Part shown: one piece after another, positions 6,487 to 11,936 of the stretch
Layout of the letters: every line of letters begins with the position of its first letter
Position numbering within the stretch: the first letter of the stretch is position 1
From: an uncultured Rhodospirillales bacterium
GTDB lineage: Bacteria; Pseudomonadota; Alphaproteobacteria; Rhodospirillales; Casp-alpha2
Direction: 5' to 3'
NCBI GenBank assembly: GCA_938074585.1
Contig: CALJEW010000054.1
Span: 1-11,936, forward strand
DNA: 11,936 bases
Notes under the pieces: generated by a model
Told to the model about the DNA's origin: nothing
Database searches by the model: none
What the model saw: the letters and a program-made list of their open reading frames with translations, nothing else
Made by a program: the position numbers and the translations under genes

Positions 6487-6609
6487 GACACATTCAGAAA
6501 TATATGGCTCTAAAAACTATCTCGAATATGGCCCTGTGCACAAGTGGTTGCCGATGAATAAAGCTAATCCCTTAAAAAATAGACTTTTCTTTCCCTCAAT
6601 TTACCTTTT

Positions 6610-7023
6610 TTAATGAGTATTGAAGCGTTCGATTTCAACACCAACGCTTTCAGCGCTAGCAATAATGTCTAATTTTTCCACACGCACACGCGCGCTAAAC
6701 ACTCGTTTATCTTGTAAACACATTTCTGCAATATTTTCAGCCAAAGTCTCAACTAAATTTATATGGCCAGCCGCAATGATAACTTCGACCCCTTTTGCCA
6801 TGTCTTCATAGCTAATAACATTTCGAATATCATCATCAATCAGATGATCTCCTTCACCAACAGCTAAATCCAAGTTAATACGAACCCGTTGTTCGTGCTC
6901 TTTTTCATGTGTATAAATACCGATTGAACAACCAATGACCAAATCGCGGATGAAAACGTGTCTTATTTTACGAACGCCATCAGCAATCTGAAATTTGGAT
7001 TGGTATCTTGTTTTTTTAGTCAT
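6610..7023 (-). CDS. folB: Dihydroneopterin aldolase
   Basis: FolB cleaves 7,8-dihydroneopterin to 6-hydroxymethyl-7,8-dihydropterin and glycolaldehyde in folate synthesis, as a cytoplasmic oligomer. The 137-residue protein matches the fold: IGIYTHEKEHEQ (34-45), INLDL (49-53), ISYEDM (70-75), INLVETLAE (88-96) and VRVEKLD (113-119). Glu40, Tyr72, Glu92 and Lys117 keep the spacing of the active-site residues E22, Y54, E74 and K100 of the Staphylococcus aureus enzyme to within one position. It carries about 18 extra N-terminal residues compared with short FolB proteins. ATG 7023 has AAGGAG 8 nt upstream. It lies 54 nt after the pteridine-reductase-like SDR, suggesting both act in pterin/folate metabolism. 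It appears to be the last gene of its transcript. Confidence 0.93.
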   Translation of the reverse strand: MTKKTRYQSKFQIADGVRKIRHVFIRDLVIGCSIGIYTHEKEHEQRVRINLDLAVGEGDHLIDDDIRNVISYEDMAKGVEVIIAAGHINLVETLAENIAEMCLQDKRVFSARVRVEKLDIIASAESVGVEIERFNTH

Positions 7024-7077
7024 TGCTGCTTCTCCTTGGTTGACCCCAGCCAGGCCACTCTTAAATTTTCCGACACT

Positions 7078-7836
7078 CTAAGGTTTGTCTGTTTCTGGTG
7101 TTTGTCCCAAGTGCTGACCGGAATCCAAAGCAATCATTTGCCCCGTCATGGTGGGCGATTGAAGTATAAACAAGACACCACGGCTGATATCTTGGGGAGT
7201 GACCTCACGCTTAAGGGGCACAGCATTAACTTCTTCGGCAAAATCTTCTACTGTCTGGTGTATGCTTTGCAAGGTTGGTCCGGGGCCAACGGCGTTTACC
7301 CGGATACGCGGTGCCAAAGATCGCGCTAACAACTGAGTGACGTTCCACAATCCCATTTTACTGAGCGTATAAGATGTAAATTGTGATGTTGGGTTCCATA
7401 CCCGCTGGTCAACAATGTTAACGATTGAGCCATAGGCACCATTCGGAAGCCCCTTTGCCACGGACTGACTTAAAAGAAACGGAGCCCGTAAATTGACATC
7501 CATATGCCCATCCCACGAACTGATCGATACATCCAGTGCTGTGTCTGCTTCAAAAATAGACGCATTATTAATAAGGCTGGTAATTGGCCCTAACGCATCA
7601 ACCAAAGCGTTATAGAGCAGCTTAACTTCCGCTTCAACGCTCAGGTCTGCTTTTATGGCAACAGCATTGACGCCAAAACCTTGAAGCTCTTCAACTAATT
7701 GCGCCGCTTGATCGTGAGATTGATTAAAATGAACACCAACGTTCCAACCCGCTTGCGCCAATTCAATCGCAATCGCGCGGCCAATACGTTTGGCAGCTCC
7801 AGTTATCAAAACATTTTGATTATCAGTAATCATCAT
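7078..7836 (-). CDS. PTR1/FolM-like pteridine reductase (SDR family)
   Basis: This 252-residue short-chain dehydrogenase has a Rossmann nucleotide loop TGAAKRIG (12-19), NNAS (90-93), and catalytic Tyr156 and Lys160 in YTLSK. The usual catalytic serine is replaced by aspartate at Asp143 (NIVDQRV). That Asp, with the TGAAKR loop and the following HF-x-S segment, is characteristic of pteridine reductases such as Leishmania PTR1 and bacterial FolM. The Arg in the loop fits NADPH preference. The expected reaction is reduction of dihydropterins or dihydrofolate. Adjacency to folB supports a folate role, perhaps replacing or backing up FolA. ATG 7836 is followed by another ATG at 7833, and neither has a clear Shine-Dalgarno. 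It lies 39 nt after the exchanger gene. A generic SDR function cannot be excluded. Confidence 0.8.
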   Translation of the reverse strand: MMITDNQNVLITGAAKRIGRAIAIELAQAGWNVGVHFNQSHDQAAQLVEELQGFGVNAVAIKADLSVEAEVKLLYNALVDALGPITSLINNASIFEADTALDVSISSWDGHMDVNLRAPFLLSQSVAKGLPNGAYGSIVNIVDQRVWNPTSQFTSYTLSKMGLWNVTQLLARSLAPRIRVNAVGPGPTLQSIHQTVEDFAEEVNAVPLKREVTPQDISRGVLFILQSPTMTGQMIALDSGQHLGQTPETDKP

Positions 7837-7875
7837 AGGCCGGAGAATGGAGGAAGGCCCCGATTATTTCAACCT

Positions 7876-8853
7876 CTAACCCAATAGAGCCATCGTATTT
7901 TCAACGCCATACGCTTGTATCGATACATATCCAATATAGCACAACAACAAAACAGCGCCCGTAACCCGTGGGACGCGCCAGCCCAGAACAAGGACCGGGA
8001 AAAACACAGCGGTCGCACCAAACATAATCCATATATCGAAGGATAGGATTTGTTCAGGCACAGGAATGTTAGCAACGAGCCCTAAAACACCACCAGCACC
8101 CAAAAGATTGAAAAGATTAGAGCCAATCACATTGCCAATAGCAACCGCTGGGTGACCCCGAAAGGCCGCAACTAAGCAAGCGCCCAACTCAGGTAGCGAT
8201 GTGCCCAAAGCAAACAACGTCAATCCAATGACCTCTTCCGATACCCCATAAATTCGAGCAATTTGCACCCCGCCTTGAACAAGCAAATCAGCGCCATAAC
8301 CCAAGCCAATGAGCCCTGCGACAATCATCAAAAGAGTAACATACAGGGGTTTATGCTCCCCCTGAAAATCTTCCACTTCCTGTGCCACTTCTTCAATGGC
8401 TGCAGGGTCATGGCTATCGCGCCAATAAGAGGCCGCTAAAAAGCCAAAAAACCCGATCAATAATATAATACCTGCAAACTGGCCAAGATCACCATACAGA
8501 CACAAACCGATGAACAATGCTGTACCACCAATCAGAACCCAGCCATCCAACAGGTTTGAGCCCGGATGCTCAACAATCGGCTTTAACAGACATGTCGCGC
8601 CAAAAATCAAAAGTACATTGGCAGTGTTAGATCCAACTAAATTACCAATCGCCAATCCAGAAGAACCTTCGAAAACAGCATTTAAGGAGACAACAAGTTC
8701 AGGCGCTGATGTTCCAACGGCAACAACCGTCATTCCGATGACCAACGGCGATATACCAAACCGATCCGCCAGGGACACAGCTCCACGAACCAAAATTTCA
8801 GCGGCTCCAACCAAAAGAACAAAGCCTGCTAAAACCTGAATATACATAATCAT
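7876..8853 (-). CDS. CaCA-family Na+/Ca2+ exchanger-like protein (YrbG type)
   Basis: This is an integral membrane cation/Ca2+ antiporter of 325 residues, the usual size for prokaryotic members, with about ten hydrophobic segments. It shows the internal duplication that defines the family. Alpha-1 has GTSAPE (47-52) and GNLVGSN (70-76); alpha-2 has GTSLPE (217-222) and GNVIGSN (240-246). Both ion-binding glutamates and asparagines are present. An acidic loop (about 146-168) separates the halves. The transported ion cannot be settled by sequence; Na+/Ca2+ exchange is the family default. ATG 8853 overlaps the rppH stop by 4 nt (ATGA) with AAGGA 10 nt upstream. An ATG at 8847 is too far from it. 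The overlap implies coupling to rppH. Confidence 0.92.
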   Translation of the reverse strand: MIMYIQVLAGFVLLVGAAEILVRGAVSLADRFGISPLVIGMTVVAVGTSAPELVVSLNAVFEGSSGLAIGNLVGSNTANVLLIFGATCLLKPIVEHPGSNLLDGWVLIGGTALFIGLCLYGDLGQFAGIILLIGFFGFLAASYWRDSHDPAAIEEVAQEVEDFQGEHKPLYVTLLMIVAGLIGLGYGADLLVQGGVQIARIYGVSEEVIGLTLFALGTSLPELGACLVAAFRGHPAVAIGNVIGSNLFNLLGAGGVLGLVANIPVPEQILSFDIWIMFGATAVFFPVLVLGWRVPRVTGAVLLLCYIGYVSIQAYGVENTMALLG

Positions 8854-9368
8854 TCGTTGGCGATCCTTTCGGGGATATCCTTAAATTCATTCACGACGTT
8901 CTTATATACATCGCGCTTGAAGGGGACAATCAAATCCGGCACCTCATTTAGGTTCGCCCAACGCCATTCAGAAAATTCCGGTTTTTCATGTGTATTTAAA
9001 TCAAAATCGTTGTCTGAGCCCTTAAACCGCAAAGCAAACCACTTTTGCGTTTGGCCTTTAAAGTGACCTTTATTGGTGTTGCGCAGCAGTTTCTCTGATA
9101 AGTCGTAATCGAACCAATGGGCGGATACCATAATAATTTCAGCATGGTCAGTCCCTGTTTCTTCCATCAATTCACGCATCACCGCATCCGCTGGGTCTTC
9201 CCCTGCATCAATGCCACCTTGTGGCATTTGCCATGCATAGTTTAGGAACTTATTCGTATCCTCAATGCGCTTACCAAGCCAAACTTGGCCTTGATCATTA
9301 AAAAGCACAGCACCCACACACGGACGATAATACCCAAATTTCGACGAATTGGACTTTGATGAGGTCAT
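8850..9368 (-). CDS. rppH: RNA pyrophosphohydrolase
   Basis: RppH is a Nudix hydrolase that removes pyrophosphate from 5'-triphosphorylated RNA, triggering RNase E-dependent decay. The 172-residue protein begins its domain with FGYYRPCVGAVLFN, a typical RppH opening. A full Nudix box G-x5-E-x7-RE-x2-EE-x-G lies at residues 51-73, including the metal ligands Glu66, Glu69 and Glu70. WQMPQGGID precedes and overlaps it. QTQKWFALRF and the later EFSEWRW segment are also RppH-like. Start ATG 9368 overlaps the upstream stop by one base (TAATG), with no good Shine-Dalgarno. Translation probably depends on termination-reinitiation from the deacetylase-like gene. The position after ctpA and a divergent polysaccharide deacetylase is common in alphaproteobacteria. 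Confidence 0.94.
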   Translation of the reverse strand: MTSSKSNSSKFGYYRPCVGAVLFNDQGQVWLGKRIEDTNKFLNYAWQMPQGGIDAGEDPADAVMRELMEETGTDHAEIIMVSAHWFDYDLSEKLLRNTNKGHFKGQTQKWFALRFKGSDNDFDLNTHEKPEFSEWRWANLNEVPDLIVPFKRDVYKNVVNEFKDIPERIANE

Positions 9369-10945
9369 TATTCAATAATCTGCTTATTTGCTAAATTCGA
9401 GACAGGTACCAATGTCAACTTACGCTGTTCCATGCTTTTTATCCATATTAACAAACGCTCGATCGTATTTGGATAGGCATGAACAATAGCGACGGCTGCA
9501 GCTTGTTGGCGAACCAACTTATCAAGCCTTTGAAGCTTTTGATCCATGGCACGACGGGAGGGTGGCTCATCTAAATAGACATTGCTAAAAGCTTTTGGCA
9601 GTTCAATCTTCGATGCAATTCTGCGGGCTTCCGAATTTCCGCCGCCGCCATCAACAAACATCAATCCCCGGTTTTTAATTTCCTTTAATACCGTTAACAA
9701 CTGGCCTTCTGCTTTGTTAAATTTAGATCCCATAACCGATAGCAATCCAACATAGCCGCTCATTTTTGACATTACGAGATTTAGATTGTGAATGTTATCC
9801 TTTACTTGAAGCTGCGTATTTAAAGCCAAAGGTCCTGCATCTTCTGCTGGAAAGTTAGCACTTTCCATGGGGAGCTCTAAAAATACCTCGTGCCCTGAAA
9901 GCCGAGCACGCAACATCCAATCGTTCAAATCAGGCACGTAGGGTGAAAAAGCTAAACTGACTTCGCCTGGCAGTTTTTTAATAGCAGCCATTGTAGCGGC
10001 ACGGCTAAAACCGAGACCTTTGACAATGAACGCGACTTTAGGGTTTGCTGTTTTCTCAATAAATGGTCGGGCGTAAACTTGCCATGGTAGGCGTCCCTCA
10101 GGGCCAATAATCGGCAGTCGATTACCGTTGTCTATAGGCTCCAATTCTAAAAGCTGCTTGATTGGGGCTGATGCCAATGGGATGACTTTTGTCTGATCTG
10201 GTAATTTCCTGTAAGAGACAGAGGTAACAGAAGGAACAACCAAACCCTGCCCTGTATCAACCATCGCTTTTCCAGCTGCGGCATTTAACGAGCCACCTTC
10301 TGCCGCTCCCCCCATGATCGAAGATAAACCAATCTCTTCTGCTGCCTCTTTAGTAGGTGCGGAAGCGGGTGCAGGTACTTTTTCTGGGGCACGCGTTGCG
10401 TTGCCTTCTAAAGGGGGTGTCAATCCACTGGCACCTAAAGCATTTAGGCCGCCACTTTTACTTGCCTTTTTCGGTGGGATTGTCATGGCAAATGATGCAT
10501 CTCTTGATTGCAGCTGTCCGCTGTGTTCGGCATTCGGATCGCTATCAGTACTGGCTAAGTACCAATACCCAGCACCGCCAACACCCCCAAGCAGAAGCAC
10601 AGCGATGCCTGCAAAAACAAACTTCATTGAGCTTTTCCGCCCCTGTTCGTCATCACTTTTAGGGTCTACGCCGTCGTCATCATCGAAGCCATCGTCACCA
10701 AACTCGTGGATTCCCAATTCGTCATCATTACCAATTGATAAATCTTGATCCGAGTTTTCCTCTAACTCTAACTCCACATCTTCCGGATTAGCATCCACTT
10801 CTGGAGGAATAGTCTCGTCAAATTCCACCGCTAATATTGCATCGTTGGGGTTATCCTCCATACCCACTGATTCGGTATCATCATCGATATCAATATCTTC
10901 GTCATCATTGGTTTTTTTACGTTTGAAAAAATCTAAAAGACCCAC
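9368..10945 (-). CDS. Membrane-anchored divergent polysaccharide deacetylase (YibQ-like)
   Basis: This 525-residue protein has three parts. An acidic cytoplasmic N-terminus has 39 of residues 11-100 Asp or Glu. One transmembrane helix (about 107-131) follows. An Ala/Pro/Ser-rich periplasmic linker then leads to a divergent polysaccharide deacetylase (DUF610/YibQ) domain at about 302-518. Domain landmarks are LGFSRAAT (311-318), LAFSPY (331-336), GHEVFLELPME (351-361), SGYVG (396-400), MGSKF (405-409) and GLMFVD (427-432). Metal-binding positions usual in the family are changed: the early VIDD-type motif reads FIVKG and NNHMGS reads LLSVMGS, so catalysis is doubtful. A structural or regulatory envelope role is possible. 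The start is GTG 10945 with GAGGGG about 5 nt upstream. It lies 37 nt after ctpA, which also acts on the periplasmic side. Confidence 0.85.
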   Translation of the reverse strand: MGLLDFFKRKKTNDDEDIDIDDDTESVGMEDNPNDAILAVEFDETIPPEVDANPEDVELELEENSDQDLSIGNDDELGIHEFGDDGFDDDDGVDPKSDDEQGRKSSMKFVFAGIAVLLLGGVGGAGYWYLASTDSDPNAEHSGQLQSRDASFAMTIPPKKASKSGGLNALGASGLTPPLEGNATRAPEKVPAPASAPTKEAAEEIGLSSIMGGAAEGGSLNAAAGKAMVDTGQGLVVPSVTSVSYRKLPDQTKVIPLASAPIKQLLELEPIDNGNRLPIIGPEGRLPWQVYARPFIEKTANPKVAFIVKGLGFSRAATMAAIKKLPGEVSLAFSPYVPDLNDWMLRARLSGHEVFLELPMESANFPAEDAGPLALNTQLQVKDNIHNLNLVMSKMSGYVGLLSVMGSKFNKAEGQLLTVLKEIKNRGLMFVDGGGGNSEARRIASKIELPKAFSNVYLDEPPSRRAMDQKLQRLDKLVRQQAAAVAIVHAYPNTIERLLIWIKSMEQRKLTLVPVSNLANKQIIE

Positions 10946-10982
10946 AATACCCCTCGCGCAAGATGAATTCTAAAACAAAACC

Positions 10983-11936
10983 CTAGTTCGCTTTTGTCTC
11001 TGCATTTGCAATAAACAAAGAAACACCGTTGATCAAATCAAGGGCCCGCGTCAATTGATAATCAACAGGAACCTCTTCAGCTTTATCATCCTTGGTCGAT
11101 TTTTCGTCCTTCGTGTCCTTACCCTCAGATGTTTCTTTTTCATTGTCGTTCTTCAAAGCACCCTTTAAATCAGCTTCGCGGCGTTCTTCCTTTCTGCCAA
11201 TTGTCTCGATCTTTGCTGGCTCAACAAGGATATCAGGTGTTACCCCCTCGCCTTGAATAGATCGCCCTGAAGGGGTAAAGTACCGGGCTGTCGTCAATCG
11301 CATAGCCCCATGGCCCGGTAACGGCATAATCGTTTGCACAGACCCTTTACCAAATGATTGGGTGCCTAATATAACAGCTCTTTTGTGGTCTTGTAAGGCC
11401 CCAGCAACTATTTCAGATGCCGATGCAGACCCTCCGTTAATAAGAACAACAACCGGCTTCCCATTGGCCAAATCACCGGGGCGCGCACTAAACCGGCTGG
11501 TGTCTTCAGCGTTTCTGGAGCGGGTGGAGACAATTTCACCACGCTCTAAAAAGGAGTCAGAAACGGCAATTGCTTGATCCAAGAGCCCGCCCGGATTGTT
11601 CCGTAAATCCAAAACAATTCCAAGCAAGTCATCGCCCAATTCTTTGTCAAACTTATCAACCGCTTTTTTCAGGCCTGAATTAGATTGTTCGGTAAAGGAT
11701 GTAATCCGTACATAGCCAATTTTACCTTCAAGTCGTGATCGGATCGACGTAATTTTAATAACCGCCCGGGTGACCGTGACATCAAAGGGGTCTGGAGTGC
11801 CTTTGCGGCGTATCGTCAACTTGATATCGACCCCAACTTTACCACGCATTTTTTCAACGGCATCTTGCAAAGTCATCCCTTGCACCATTTCTCCGTCCAA
11901 ATGGGTAATATAATCCCCGGCCTCGATCCCGGCCCG
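10983..11936 (-). CDS. ctpA: C-terminal processing protease CtpA (S41), 5' end outside window
   Basis: This is a periplasmic, tail-specific serine protease of family S41, of which 317 C-terminal residues are visible. The window edge cuts the PDZ domain: the first residues read RAGIEAGDYITHLDGE, then GMTLQDAVEKMRGKVG. The protease core follows, with LDLRNNPGG, the nucleophile block GGSASASEIVAGALQD and the lysine block QSFGKGSVQT. The middle serine of SASAS lies 25 residues before the lysine, the Ser-Lys spacing of Escherichia coli Prc. GVTPDILVEP closes the core. A Lys/Glu/Asp-rich low-complexity linker and a short final helix (about LTRALDLINGVSLFIA) follow. The reading frame is open to the edge, so signal peptide and true start are unseen. 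It is the first visible gene of the upstream transcript. Confidence 0.94.
   Translation of the reverse strand, partial: RAGIEAGDYITHLDGEMVQGMTLQDAVEKMRGKVGVDIKLTIRRKGTPDPFDVTVTRAVIKITSIRSRLEGKIGYVRITSFTEQSNSGLKKAVDKFDKELGDDLLGIVLDLRNNPGGLLDQAIAVSDSFLERGEIVSTRSRNAEDTSRFSARPGDLANGKPVVVLINGGSASASEIVAGALQDHKRAVILGTQSFGKGSVQTIMPLPGHGAMRLTTARYFTPSGRSIQGEGVTPDILVEPAKIETIGRKEERREADLKGALKNDNEKETSEGKDTKDEKSTKDDKAEEVPVDYQLTRALDLINGVSLFIANAETKAN

Larger units (their letters stand above)
6252..6609. other. AT-rich intergenic region, candidate oriC or complex control region
   Basis: This is the only gap above 60 nt between intact genes, lying between the folB stop and the uvrC GTG. It contains no open frame worth calling and no convincing terminator. 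It holds a consensus CtrA box, a perfect IHF site, up to five DnaA-box-like 9-mers, a 15-bp palindrome and TTTGCCTA repeats, with a very AT-rich core at about 6424-6486. Alphaproteobacterial origins (best studied in Caulobacter) combine DnaA boxes, CtrA sites, an IHF site and an AT-rich unwinding zone, so an origin is a real possibility. Against it, no DnaA box is perfect, no classic origin neighbour (dnaA, hemE, parAB, gidA) is present, and genes to the right would be transcribed toward the origin. The alternative is a cell-cycle-regulated uvrC promoter. Confidence 0.35.

Noticed and set aside
6560..6609. Intrinsic terminator after folB
   Set aside because: A-rich and T-rich runs occur, but I found no stable GC-rich stem before a U-tract on the minus strand.
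6958..7329. Plus-strand open frame across the folB-SDR junction
   Set aside because: It is antisense to two well-supported genes, with no domain features or ribosome binding site.
7837..7875. Possible GGCC...GGCC hairpin terminator between the exchanger and SDR genes
   Set aside because: The stem is only 4 bp, the loop is long and no U-tract follows.
10314..10748. Long plus-strand open frames opposite the deacetylase gene
   Set aside because: They are antisense to the acidic and Ala/Pro/Ser-rich coding region, whose composition suppresses stops on the other strand; the products are low-complexity Ser/Pro sequence.
1..11936. CRISPR arrays, tRNA/rRNA genes, insertion sequences or phage genes
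   Set aside because: No regularly spaced repeats, cloverleaf-like sequences, transposase motifs or terminal inverted repeats were seen; apart from the left edge the window is compact housekeeping DNA.

Overview
The window looks like chromosomal DNA from an alphaproteobacterium with moderate GC, probably a free-living Rhodospirillales-like or marine lineage. The evidence is the order ctpA, divergent polysaccharide deacetylase, rppH; the order uvrC, pgsA, molybdopterin genes; the pteridine-reductase-type SDR beside folB; and a perfect CtrA-type box (TTAA-N7-TTAAC) in the main intergenic gap. The taxonomic call is inference from gene order and protein style. Every intact gene is on the minus strand, so transcription runs from high to low coordinates.

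Upstream block (11936 to 6610): the C-terminal part of a CtpA-type S41 protease, a membrane-anchored YibQ-like divergent polysaccharide deacetylase with a very acidic N-terminus, the RNA pyrophosphohydrolase RppH, a YrbG-type cation/Ca2+ exchanger, a PTR1/FolM-like pteridine reductase, and dihydroneopterin aldolase FolB. Gaps are at most 54 nt, with TAATG and ATGA stop/start overlaps, so this is probably one operon. Its themes are envelope maintenance, RNA 5'-end processing, ion transport and folate/pterin metabolism.

Intergenic region (6252 to 6609): 358 nt, AT-rich, with no gene. It holds a consensus CtrA box, a perfect IHF consensus, several near-consensus DnaA boxes, short palindromes and direct repeats, and a TATAAT -10 element aimed at uvrC. 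It could be a replication origin of the alphaproteobacterial (CtrA/DnaA/IHF) type, or a cell-cycle-regulated promoter of the uvrC operon. This is the most interesting part of the window.

Downstream block (6251 to 414): uvrC (nucleotide excision repair), pgsA (phosphatidylglycerol-phosphate synthase), then mobB-moeA-moaD-moaE, the late steps of molybdenum cofactor synthesis, tightly packed with overlaps. An HAD-family phosphatase follows. The precursor-forming genes moaA and moaC, and mobA, are not in the window.

Left edge (1 to 413): no intact gene. Immediately after the HAD gene lies a decayed remnant of a LOG-family (TIGR00730-like) gene. It has two apparent frameshifts and ends before the nucleotide-binding core. 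Positions 1 to 94 hold nothing I can assign. No tRNA, rRNA, CRISPR array, insertion sequence or convincing intrinsic terminator was seen.
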